Part shown: one piece after another, positions 1 to 6,611 of the stretch
How the letters are laid out: each line of letters starts with the position of its first letter
Numbering within the stretch: the first letter of the stretch is position 1
The notes under the pieces: model-generated
Seen by the model: the letters and a program-made list of their open reading frames with translations, nothing else
What the model was told of the DNA's origin: nothing
Databases searched by the model: none
Source of the DNA: Gammaproteobacteria bacterium
GTDB lineage: Bacteria > Pseudomonadota > Gammaproteobacteria > Pseudomonadales > Oleiphilaceae
Assembly (NCBI GenBank): GCA_003695085.1
Contig: RFIV01000018.1
Location: 1 to 14,052 of the forward strand
Direction of reading: 5' to 3'
Length of the DNA stretch: 14,052 nt
Position numbers and translations under genes: made by a program

Positions 1-776
1 TATTCGCGGGATTTCTGGCCATACCCTTCCGGGAAGCGGTCCGGACGGATGATGATCTGGAAATTCATCTGGGCGATCTTGTAGTTGAAGACCCCCCCAT
101 TGGGCTGCGTGCCCTTGTAAAGTTCCAGCGGTGTGTAGGCAACGGCCGGTGCATAGGCAATATCCACACTGCCGTTGTTGAACTTGCCGGCGAAGTTGGC
201 CGAGCTGGCCCCCACCACCGACGCGCCTACCTTGCGCACCATGGTCAGGGACGCCTGATCATAATCCAGTGTGGCCACCTTCTTGCCCTGAAGCTCCTCG
301 ACCGTGTCGATGCTGCGATCACGCGTGAACAGGTAAATCGCCCCGGCTGGCAAAATGCCCGCCACCTCGTAGTCCCCGCTGCGCATCAGCTTGGCAGCCT
401 TCGGCCCACTGAGTGTCTGCAACAGCATTTTCATCTGCGCATCACTCTGGATGGCGCCCATGGCTTCAAGCGATCCGGTAAACTTGTTGAAATCGCGTGC
501 TCGCGTCCCCGTGAGCAGTACCGAATCACATTGGCCCGCCTTGAAGTCCTCGGCTGCGATTTTCTCGTCCGTATAGGCGCGCATCTCCAGCTCGACCCCC
601 CATTTGAGAGCCGCCGGCTTGGCGGATTTCATGACATTGAAAAGCGGGCCATTGGCACCAATGGGGTCAAATATACAGAAAGAGCGCTTGGGCAGTTCAG
701 CGTGAGCACTGAACGATACAGCGGCGAGCACGCCGGCTGCCAGCGCCTGGCGCAGGAAAGTATTGAGCGTTGCCAT
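1..776 (-). CDS. AdeT1/2-like periplasmic solute-binding protein (3' end outside window)
   Basis: The first 258 residues are visible; the stop lies beyond base 1. Residues 1-26 form a Sec signal peptide with an Ala-His-Ala cleavage site before Glu27. The mature part begins with the block RSFCIFDPIGANGP and continues with YTDEKIAAEDFKAGQCD, RDFNKFTGS and FNNGSVDIAYAPAVAY. From memory these blocks resemble the family annotated as putative solute-binding protein or AdeT1/2, whose fold resembles TRAP (DctP) binding proteins. Cys34 and Cys83 could form a disulfide. The ATG is preceded by AGAGGA at about 9 nt spacing. It starts 30 nt after the stop of the lipoprotein gene at 807-1850, so the two are probably co-transcribed. 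The likely role is capture of an organic anion or similar solute in the periplasm; the ligand is unknown. The AdeT name came from claimed aminoglycoside efflux in Acinetobacter, and I would not infer drug efflux here. Confidence 0.8.
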   Translation of the reverse strand, partial: MATLNTFLRQALAAGVLAAVSFSAHAELPKRSFCIFDPIGANGPLFNVMKSAKPAALKWGVELEMRAYTDEKIAAEDFKAGQCDSVLLTGTRARDFNKFTGSLEAMGAIQSDAQMKMLLQTLSGPKAAKLMRSGDYEVAGILPAGAIYLFTRDRSIDTVEELQGKKVATLDYDQASLTMVRKVGASVVGASSANFAGKFNNGSVDIAYAPAVAYTPLELYKGTQPNGGVFNYKIAQMNFQIIIRPDRFPEGYGQKSRE

Positions 777-806
777 GATGAGTTGTCCTCTTCTGTGCGT
801 TGGCGT

Positions 807-1850
807 TTATAACAGATCGTCCAGATCCACCGTTTCGGCGGGCGGTGCCTTCTGGTCGTCCCAGAAGGTTCCGAAAGCCCCTGCCGGGGTACGGTGTCCG
901 GTGGCCTCGGTCCACATTTCGTCGGAAATCGCCAGCAGGAGGCTGGTGGCCAGTTCATCCACGAAACGGTACTTCGGCTTCGCCATCTTTTTATGCTTTG
1001 CTTTGGCGTGGCGTCGGATTACGTCTTTGACAACGTCCGTCTTACCTTGCGATTGGGCCGCCAGGGCCCAGAAAACGTGAGCCAGGCGCACGCGCTTGCG
1101 CTCACCGATCTTTGCGGCGTTTTCCAGCCGCAGCCATGGGTCCTCGCCCTTGGGCGTCGCGCCCGGAAGCAAGGCCCAGACTGTCGCCTTGAGGGCCATG
1201 GGTGCACCCCACCACTTCTTGTCATCCAGACAACCTGCGGCGCGTTCGGCCTTGGCGGCCACATTCTTCGGCACGCCCACCGAGGTCGTCGAGGCAATTT
1301 CGTTATTGAGCGCCTGAAGGCCCGACAGCAACCCCATCAGATAGATCAGCTGATCAAAATCTTCCTTCAGTGCCGGACACTCGCCCCCCGGCTCCCCGAA
1401 AGCCGCCACGAGATGCTTGTAGGCGGTGTAATTGCGCTCGGCCGCCAGTACGTGCCAGCGCTTCTGTGCAGCCAGCGCATCTTCCGCTTCGTTGGGGTCC
1501 TGCGCCTTGATGGCCCGGAGGTAGCGCAACCCCTCTTCTCTTGCGCGCGCTTCGGCACAAATGCCGGCGGAGCCATAAACCATAACGCCCAGCTTGTTGG
1601 GTTCTCCGCGCACCTGCCCGAACGACATCAGCAACGGCGTCAGGGCCTGGGACATGCCGCAGTTCATGTCCACGTCCTGGGTGGTCAATACGTAAGGCAC
1701 CTGAACTTCCTGGGCATACATGACCATGACATCACCGGTGGTCTTGTACATCATCTGACGAACCTGCGCACAGCCGGTCATCACCAGTGCCATGAGCACG
1801 ATTAATGTATTACGCATCCACCGCGCCGCTTGCCTTTGAGAGTCCCTCAC
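807..1850 (-). CDS. Lipoprotein, possibly TatT-like TRAP transporter accessory protein
   Basis: This encodes 347 residues. The N-terminus has a basic n-region (1-14), a hydrophobic core and a lipobox ending VMTGC, with Cys27 as the lipidated residue, so it should be membrane-anchored and face the periplasm. The start is taken as GTG at 1850 because GGAGG lies 5 nt upstream; an internal ATG at 1817 has no well-spaced ribosome site. The mature part is mostly helical in character, with four more cysteines (64, 98, 158, 207) that could form two disulfides, and a Lys/Arg/His-rich stretch near 279-293. I do not recognise it firmly. Its length, helical repeats and position before a TRAP-like solute-binding gene fit a TatT-type lipoprotein, which partners the binding protein in some TRAP systems. 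The permease genes would have to lie beyond base 1. Confidence 0.75.
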   Translation of the reverse strand: MRDSQRQAARWMRNTLIVLMALVMTGCAQVRQMMYKTTGDVMVMYAQEVQVPYVLTTQDVDMNCGMSQALTPLLMSFGQVRGEPNKLGVMVYGSAGICAEARAREEGLRYLRAIKAQDPNEAEDALAAQKRWHVLAAERNYTAYKHLVAAFGEPGGECPALKEDFDQLIYLMGLLSGLQALNNEIASTTSVGVPKNVAAKAERAAGCLDDKKWWGAPMALKATVWALLPGATPKGEDPWLRLENAAKIGERKRVRLAHVFWALAAQSQGKTDVVKDVIRRHAKAKHKKMAKPKYRFVDELATSLLLAISDEMWTEATGHRTPAGAFGTFWDDQKAPPAETVDLDDLL

Positions 1851-1983
1851 GCTAGCCTCCGGTTATTCTTGTTTCGCTGAGCTTAAACAGTCGTTTGATC
1901 TGCCTCTCGGCATTATGACCAATGCGCTGGGGGATTTGTGAGAAAGGCGACACAAAGCGAAACGAAAGTTGGCACAAACACAC

Positions 1984-1999
1984 CAAAACATTCGTTTTG
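1984..1999. repeat. Short inverted repeat in the lipoprotein/HU divergent region
   Basis: CAAAAC (1984-1989), a 4-nt spacer ATTC, and GTTTTG (1994-1999) form a perfect 6-bp inverted repeat, about 50 nt upstream of the HU-like start. It could be an operator half-site pair. It is too weak and AT-rich to be a terminator. The rest of the 196-nt intergenic region (1851-2046) shows no convincing -35/-10 pair in either direction. Confidence 0.3.
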
Positions 2000-2046
2000 T
2001 TACATTGTCGAGCAACCGATATCACCCGACAACCAGGCAGGGACAG

Positions 2047-2334
2047 ATGAAAAAAACCGATCTGGCAGCGGCCATTGCTGACCGCACAGGGCTGTCACGA
2101 AGCAAGAGTCGCGAGGTACTGACGGCTCTGACCGATACCATGATGTGGACGCTGACGCGCGGAGAAGACGTGGCATTGACGCGCTTTGGGCGCTTCAGCA
2201 TTGTCGACCGGCCAGCGCGCAGCGGGCGACATCCGCAAACCGGCGCCCCCATGAGGATCGAGGCCCACCGGGCCGTCGTCTTCCGGCCGGGCAAGGCCCT
2301 GCGCGAGGCGGTTTCCCAAGATAGCGGAGATTAG
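2047..2334 (+). CDS. HU/IHF-family DNA-bending protein
   Basis: The protein is 95 residues, close to the usual 90-100 of HU and IHF subunits. It begins MKKTDLAAAIADRTGLS, the typical first helix, and has the family's beta-arm region: FGRFSIVDRPARSGRHPQTG followed by MRIEAHRAVVFRPGKALREAV. The Pro in HPQTG is the DNA-intercalating position. The reading frame is open upstream to a TTG at 1969, but the conserved HU start and AGGGA just before ATG 2047 favour the shorter form. Many positions that are Lys in HU are Arg here, and Met-Trp replaces the usual residues around 34-36, so it looks like a divergent paralogue, not the main HU or IHF. It probably binds and bends DNA as a dimer. It converges with the HhH gene and the stop codons overlap. 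Confidence 0.88.
   Translation: MKKTDLAAAIADRTGLSRSKSREVLTALTDTMMWTLTRGEDVALTRFGRFSIVDRPARSGRHPQTGAPMRIEAHRAVVFRPGKALREAVSQDSGD
2331..2334. other. Overlapping convergent stop codons (TTAG)
   Basis: The four bases TTAG give TAG as the stop of the plus-strand HU-like gene (2332-2334) and TAA as the stop of the minus-strand HhH gene (2333-2331). There is no intergenic space and I see no hairpin with a T-tract nearby, so transcripts from the two sides probably read into each other. Confidence 0.9.
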
Positions 2335-2699
2335 AACTCGAGCCGGTCCCGGAGGCTTTCCAAAAGCTCCTGTGTCATGCCTTCGAGCCTGAGCAGGTCA
2401 TCCGGACCGGCATAGGGGCGCCCTTCCACGATGCGTTTGGCCATGACACGGCCCACACCGGGCAGCCCTGTCAGGGCCGTCATGCTGGCACGGTTGACGT
2501 TCACCCTGAGTGCCTCGACCCCGGCCTCTTGTGCGGCATTGGTGCGCAGGGCATCCAGCAGTTCATCCACACGCTTTTCCAGCGCTACCACCTCGTACTG
2601 CAGCGCCGTCTGCTTGTCCAGCGCATCCGCCGTATTGCGCATGATGTTCCAGAGCAGCCAGATGATGGCCAGTCCCATGAGAAACCCGATAAACCCCAT
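2331..2699 (-). CDS. Membrane-anchored helix-hairpin-helix (ComEA-type HhH) protein
   Basis: This encodes 122 residues. Residues 3-19 are a strongly hydrophobic segment, residues about 27-55 look like a short coiled coil, and residues 66-122 form a tandem helix-hairpin-helix domain with the core LTGLPGVGRVMAKRIVEGR. That domain is the DNA-binding unit seen in ComEA and related proteins. The first charged residue after the hydrophobic segment is Arg21, which by the positive-inside rule suggests the HhH part is cytoplasmic, unlike ComEA. AAGGAG lies about 7 nt before the ATG. It is the last gene of the gshB-pyrC' run, 29 nt after marC. Function unknown; it could tether DNA or a nucleoid component to the inner membrane. 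Its TAA overlaps the stop of the convergent HU-like gene. Confidence 0.85.
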   Translation of the reverse strand: MGFIGFLMGLAIIWLLWNIMRNTADALDKQTALQYEVVALEKRVDELLDALRTNAAQEAGVEALRVNVNRASMTALTGLPGVGRVMAKRIVEGRPYAGPDDLLRLEGMTQELLESLRDRLEF

Positions 2700-2728
2700 A
2701 TCCGTCTCCTTTCTTGTTCTGTCAGGTT

Positions 2729-3385
2729 TCAGCCATTGTGCAGTGTCAGGCCCAGCTCCTGCAAGCGGGGCACGAGTCCGGCAAAGAAAAATTCAACAGC
2801 GATGACCATCATGATCAGCCCCATGATGCGCATCATGACCTTGTTGCCACTTTCTCCCAGCCAGCGCATCAGTGATGATGCACCAAGCAAACCCGCAAAG
2901 TTCGCCCCGATCACCGCCAGGGCAGCCGCCAGCAGGCCTATTTTCTGCACCACATTGGCAGCCTCGTGCGCCAGGATGACCACATTGGCCAGCGCACCCG
3001 GCCCACAGAGAATCGGGATGGCCAGTGGCGTGATCGCAATATCCCGCGAGTACTCCTCTCGCACCTTTACAGGCTCATTCTTGATGGAGGAGAGGCGGGC
3101 ATTGAGCAGGTCAAATCCCAGCATGAAAAAGATGATACCGCCGACAATTTTCAGACTGCTGATCCGCACCCCAAAGAATTCGAAGATGAAGTTGCCGGCC
3201 ACTGCAAAGAGCACCATGATGACCAGCGCCGTCAGGGACGCCCGCCAGGCCACGAAACGCCGTTCCTGAGGCGTCATCCCGTGTGTCAGCGACAGATAGA
3301 CCGGTGCAATCCCGAAGGGATTGATCATCACGAAAAGTGACGTGGCACAGAGCAGAATGAAGTTCCAGTCCTGTGACAAGCTCAC
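2729..3385 (-). CDS. MarC-family integral membrane protein
   Basis: The protein is 218 residues and very hydrophobic, with about six membrane segments (roughly 7-30, 48-70, 75-95, 117-138, 148-170 and 183-204). Family marks include INPFGIAPVYL near residue 21, the ITPLAIPILCGPGA block at 118-131 and RIMGLIMMVIAVEFF at 186-200. MarC proteins sit in the inner membrane; the family was named from the E. coli mar locus, but its members have no proven transport substrate and the drug-resistance role was not upheld. The start is GTG at 3385, whose GTGA overlaps the TGA of pyrC' by 4 nt, indicating translational coupling. No better start with a ribosome site exists nearby. Its place after the pyrimidine genes gives no firm functional hint. 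Confidence 0.9.
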   Translation of the reverse strand: MSLSQDWNFILLCATSLFVMINPFGIAPVYLSLTHGMTPQERRFVAWRASLTALVIMVLFAVAGNFIFEFFGVRISSLKIVGGIIFFMLGFDLLNARLSSIKNEPVKVREEYSRDIAITPLAIPILCGPGALANVVILAHEAANVVQKIGLLAAALAVIGANFAGLLGASSLMRWLGESGNKVMMRIMGLIMMVIAVEFFFAGLVPRLQELGLTLHNG

Positions 3386-4659
3386 AGCTCGTGCCCATCC
3401 TGCCAGATCGCTTCCCCGTCACGCCAGACACGCGTGACGTGTCCCGGCAGTTCCCAGCCTGCAAGCGGCGTGTTGCGCCCCTGGCTGATCAGAGCATCCG
3501 GGGTGAGCGTCCAGCTGGCGTTGGGATCCACCATCACCAGATCTGCCGGCTGCCCTTCGGCCAACCCTGCCGATATCCCCAGCACCTCTGCCGGTCCGGT
3601 CGTCAGGGCCCGGGCCGCGGCCTCGAGACTCAGCTCGCCCCGGGTCACGAGCTTCATCAACAACGGCCATACCAGCTCCGCCGCCGTGGCACCGGGTTCG
3701 CACTCGGCAAACGGCATGTGCTTGGCTGCCGGGTCGTGTGGCTGGTGCTGGGATACCACTGCCTGAAGCACGCCCTTCTCCACACCTTCGAGCAGGGCCT
3801 TGCGATCCGGCTCTTCACGCAGCGGCGGCTCAAAGAATGCCTGGCCGTTGAAACCGGTCACCGCCTCATCGGTCAGCAGCAGGTGGTGGATCCCAGCGTC
3901 GGCGGTCACCGCGAGGCCGCGAGACCGGGCCTCGGCGATCATCTCCACCGATCGTGCACAGGACACTTGTGAAATATGCAGTTGCACGCCGGTATCTTCT
4001 GCAAGCAGCAACAGCTGAGCCACAGCAATCGTTTCTGCAACCGAGGGTATGGAAGGCAAGCCCATGCGGCTTGCATGCACGCCTTCATGCATGACGCCAC
4101 CCGCCGCAAGGGCCGCCTCCTGAGCCCCCATGAAGACTTTCACCCCGACCGATGCGGCGTAGGCAAAGCTGCGCCGCAGCACTCTCAGATCACACACCGG
4201 CCGCCGGGCCTGCGTCAGCGCGACACAGCCGGCCTGGCACAAGCCATCCATTTCACTGAGCTGTTCACCTTCCAGTCCCTTGGTCAGCGCCCCCAGCGGC
4301 AGGACACGCACGCTGCCCGCCGCGGCAGCCTTTTCGAGAATCAGGCGAGTGATGGCACCGCTGTCGTTGACGGGGCGGGTATCCGGCGGACAGACCACAC
4401 GCGTGAATCCCCCACGGGCCGCCGCAGCCAGCTCGCTTGCCATCGTGCCCTTGCCTTCCTGCCCGGGTTCGCGCAGGTGGTGACACAGGTCCGTAAAACC
4501 GGGCAATACCCATCGCCCGCGACCGTCCACTACGGTTTCTGCCTGCAAGTGTTCGCCCAGACGCACAATTCGCCCGTCCCGCACCTTGATATCTGCCACC
4601 CGATCCAGCCGTTGAGCCGGATCCAGGACTCGCGCACCGCGGATGACAAACTCTGTCAT
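3382..4659 (-). CDS. pyrC': PyrC', inactive dihydroorotase-like subunit of aspartate transcarbamoylase
   Basis: The protein is 425 residues and has the type I dihydroorotase fold, but the metal site is gone. Where active enzymes have DxHxHLREPG this protein has DLCHHLREPG (residues 57-66), so His59 is Cys while His61 remains. Alignment by eye also puts Ala at 151 (Asp in active enzymes), Gly at 178 (His), Gln at 231 (His) and Gln at 304 (Asp of TDHAPH, here SQHQPH). In pseudomonads such a pseudo-dihydroorotase is required to assemble PyrB into the active dodecamer, and that is the expected role here. A true pyrC should exist elsewhere in the genome. The frame extends to 4692, but ATG 4659 is chosen because GAGG lies 6 nt upstream and it follows the pyrB stop by 1 nt. 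Confidence 0.93.
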   Translation of the reverse strand: MTEFVIRGARVLDPAQRLDRVADIKVRDGRIVRLGEHLQAETVVDGRGRWVLPGFTDLCHHLREPGQEGKGTMASELAAAARGGFTRVVCPPDTRPVNDSGAITRLILEKAAAAGSVRVLPLGALTKGLEGEQLSEMDGLCQAGCVALTQARRPVCDLRVLRRSFAYAASVGVKVFMGAQEAALAAGGVMHEGVHASRMGLPSIPSVAETIAVAQLLLLAEDTGVQLHISQVSCARSVEMIAEARSRGLAVTADAGIHHLLLTDEAVTGFNGQAFFEPPLREEPDRKALLEGVEKGVLQAVVSQHQPHDPAAKHMPFAECEPGATAAELVWPLLMKLVTRGELSLEAAARALTTGPAEVLGISAGLAEGQPADLVMVDPNASWTLTPDALISQGRNTPLAGWELPGHVTRVWRDGEAIWQDGHEL

Positions 4660-4660
4660 G

Positions 4661-5659
4661 TCACACCTCGTCATCAGCCGTAAGTTCAGCAATCTGACCG
4701 CTCATGGCCATGGACATGACAGCCATGCGCACCGCGATCCCGTTCGTCACCTGAGGCAGGATGACCGACTGGCTGCCATCTGCCACATCCGAGGCAATTT
4801 CCACTTCGCGATTGATCGGCCCAGGATGCATGACGATGGCATCGGGCTTCGCCCACGCGAGCTTTTCCCGCGTCAGCCCGTACAGGCGGAAAAATTCACG
4901 CTCGCTCGGCAACAGGGCACCATCCATGCGTTCTTTCTGCAACCGCAGCATGATGACCACATCCGCGCCGTCCAGTCCGTCCTTCATGTTGTCACAGGGC
5001 GTCACGCCCAGCGCTTCAATCCCCGGCGGCAGCAGCGTGGACGGGCCGACCACCCGCACCTCGGCTCCCAGTGTATTGAGCGCATGGATCTCGCTGCGCG
5101 CGACACGTGAGTGCTGGATATCCCCGACAATGGCCACCTTCAATCCCTCGAACCGCTGCTTGTACTGGCGAATGGTGAGCATGTCCAGCATGCCCTGAGT
5201 CGGGTGCGCATGCCGACCATCCCCGGCGTTGATCACCGATACATGCGGACAGACGCGGGAGGCGATGAAGTGGGGCGCACCACTTTGCGCATGCCGGACC
5301 ACAAACATGTCCACCTTCATGTATTCCAGGTTCTGGAGCATGTCCGAGAGGGTTTCACCCTTGGTCGTGGAGGACGTGCTGATATTGATGTTGAGCACGT
5401 CTGCGGACAAGCGTTGCGCGGCCAGTTCGAAGGTTGTCCGGGTGCGGGTACTGGGCTCGAAGAAGAGATTGGCCACGGTCTTGCCCCGCAAGAGGGGGAC
5501 CTTCTTGATCTGGCGCGAGCCGACTTCGATGAAGGATTCGGCCGTATCGAGAATGCGGGTCAACATTTCCCGGCCAAGTCCTTCCAGTGTGAGAAAATGG
5601 CGCAACTGACCAAACCGGTTCAGTTGGGCCCGGGTCACATCATCATGCAGAATCGTCAT
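4661..5659 (-). CDS. pyrB: Aspartate carbamoyltransferase catalytic subunit
   Basis: PyrB condenses carbamoyl phosphate with aspartate to carbamoyl aspartate, the committed step of pyrimidine synthesis in the cytoplasm. The 332 residues show the carbamoyl-phosphate motif FEPSTRTRTTFE (about 67-78, with STRTRT at 70-75), the Lys99 loop in STTKGETL, HPTQ at 151-154, the aspartate-binding MLRLQKERM (236-244) and HPGPINR (277-283). The N-terminal stretch of about 20 residues before the core is typical of class A enzymes that work with PyrC'. The sequence is very close to what I recall of Pseudomonas PyrB, including length. The ATG is 14 nt after the pyrR stop with only a weak AGG upstream, so it may rely on coupling. 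pyrC' follows after 1 nt, which fits equal production of the two subunits. Confidence 0.97.
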   Translation of the reverse strand: MTILHDDVTRAQLNRFGQLRHFLTLEGLGREMLTRILDTAESFIEVGSRQIKKVPLLRGKTVANLFFEPSTRTRTTFELAAQRLSADVLNINISTSSTTKGETLSDMLQNLEYMKVDMFVVRHAQSGAPHFIASRVCPHVSVINAGDGRHAHPTQGMLDMLTIRQYKQRFEGLKVAIVGDIQHSRVARSEIHALNTLGAEVRVVGPSTLLPPGIEALGVTPCDNMKDGLDGADVVIMLRLQKERMDGALLPSEREFFRLYGLTREKLAWAKPDAIVMHPGPINREVEIASDVADGSQSVILPQVTNGIAVRMAVMSMAMSGQIAELTADDEV

Positions 5660-5673
5660 GTTTCAAGGCCTGT

Positions 5674-6180
5674 TCAGGACGCAATGTAACGAAGTTCCAG
5701 ATCCAGCGGCTCGGGGCCGGTGAGCTTCACCCGCTCGTTTTCTGCCAGCCTCAGCGTCACGCCCACGGCATCCGGCTGAATGGGCAGCTCCCGCCGCCCC
5801 AGATCTACCAATGTCGCCAGCTGTATGCGGGCTGGCCGACCGTAGTCGAACAGCTCATTCATCGCCGCTCGCAGGGTTCGGCCGCTCATGATGACATCAT
5901 CCACAAGCAGGATATCCTCATCATCCAGCGAGAACGGAAGGCTTGAGGGGCGAACAGTCGGGTTCAGACCGTGGCGCGAGAAGTCATCCCGGTAGAAGGC
6001 AATATCCAGCTCACCCACAGGCCCGTCCCAACCCAGGGCCTCCATCAGAGCACGGGCCACCCACACGCCACCGGTACGGACACCAACGACCCTGGGCAGC
6101 CGGTTCCGATCCGCGATCAATGCCCGAACCCGCTCGGTGAGCGTTTCCATGGCCAGCCTGAATTCAAGGTTGCTGCTCAC
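5674..6180 (-). CDS. pyrR: PyrR, bifunctional pyrimidine regulator / uracil phosphoribosyltransferase
   Basis: The protein is 168 residues. It carries the PRPP-binding loop ILLVDDVIMSGRT (90-102) and the PyrR-type segment DLGRRELPIQPDAVG (126-140), with ELDIAFYRDD at 57-66, the usual PyrR layout. In Gram-positive bacteria PyrR binds pyr mRNA and controls attenuation, and many PyrR proteins also make UMP from uracil and PRPP. In pseudomonads pyrR lies just upstream of pyrB as here. The start is GTG at 6180 with AGGAGG about 5 nt upstream, the strongest ribosome site in the operon, and it overlaps the ruvX stop as GTGA. I found no PyrR-binding stem-loop or terminator before pyrB, where only 14 nt are available, so the regulatory target is not visible in this window. 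Confidence 0.94.
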   Translation of the reverse strand: MSSNLEFRLAMETLTERVRALIADRNRLPRVVGVRTGGVWVARALMEALGWDGPVGELDIAFYRDDFSRHGLNPTVRPSSLPFSLDDEDILLVDDVIMSGRTLRAAMNELFDYGRPARIQLATLVDLGRRELPIQPDAVGVTLRLAENERVKLTGPEPLDLELRYIAS

Positions 6181-6611
6181 GTTTCCTCCTTCTCAGCCTG
6201 CTGGGCGAACCAGCTTTCCAGAATGACCACGGCCGCCAACGCGTCAACCCGGGTCACCGATTGCCGGCGTCCGCCCCGCAGATCCAGTTCATGGCGCACT
6301 TCACGCGTCGTCAGGCGTTCGTCCACCAGGTCAACCGGCAAGCCGAACCGTCCGTGCAGCCGTTTGGCGAACTTCCGGGCATTGGGCGTGATGGAGGTAT
6401 CCGTGCCATCCATATTCAGGGGGAGCCCGACTACCAGCTGTTGTGGCTGCCAGGTTTCCAGCAGCGCGGCAACCTCATGCCAGTCAGGCTGCCCGTCGCG
6501 CGCGGACAGAATAGTCTCCGGGCTGGCGGTACCTGTCACGGACTGCCCCACCGCGACCCCAATGCGCTTGAGTCCGAAGTCAAAGGCCAGGACGACAACT
6601 TGCTCAGCCAT
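6177..6611 (-). CDS. ruvX: Putative Holliday junction resolvase-like nuclease (YqgF family)
   Basis: The protein is 144 residues, the standard length of the YqgF/RuvX family with an RNase H-like fold. The acidic active-site positions are present: Asp11 in FDFGLKRIGVA, Glu98 in VDERLTT and Asp123 in RVDALAA. The conserved VVGLPLNMDG block is at 60-69. In E. coli the protein is essential and has been linked to 16S rRNA 5' end maturation, antitermination and cleavage of branched DNA, so the exact role is not settled. The ATG at 6611 lies inside the end of yqgE (8-nt overlap), and its own stop overlaps the pyrR start by 4 nt. The yqgE-yqgF pairing is a widely conserved gene neighbourhood in gammaproteobacteria. 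Confidence 0.96.
   Translation of the reverse strand: MAEQVVVLAFDFGLKRIGVAVGQSVTGTASPETILSARDGQPDWHEVAALLETWQPQQLVVGLPLNMDGTDTSITPNARKFAKRLHGRFGLPVDLVDERLTTREVRHELDLRGGRRQSVTRVDALAAVVILESWFAQQAEKEET

Noticed and set aside
894..1805. 303-codon open frame on the plus strand opposite the lipoprotein gene
   Set aside because: It is antisense to a gene with a good ribosome site, lipobox and normal composition; its product is His/Arg/Gln-rich with no recognisable motif.
1912..1917. Minus-strand CATAAT as a -10 box for the lipoprotein gene
   Set aside because: No -35-like hexamer is found at 16-18 nt spacing; the match alone is too weak to call a promoter.
1969..2046. TTG start extending the HU-like protein by 26 residues
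   Set aside because: HU proteins begin at the MKKTDL block, and AGGGA precedes ATG 2047; the extension has no family counterpart.
4660..4692. 11-residue extension of PyrC' into pyrB
   Set aside because: ATG 4659 has a well-spaced GAGG and gives the family's normal N-terminus directly after the pyrB stop.
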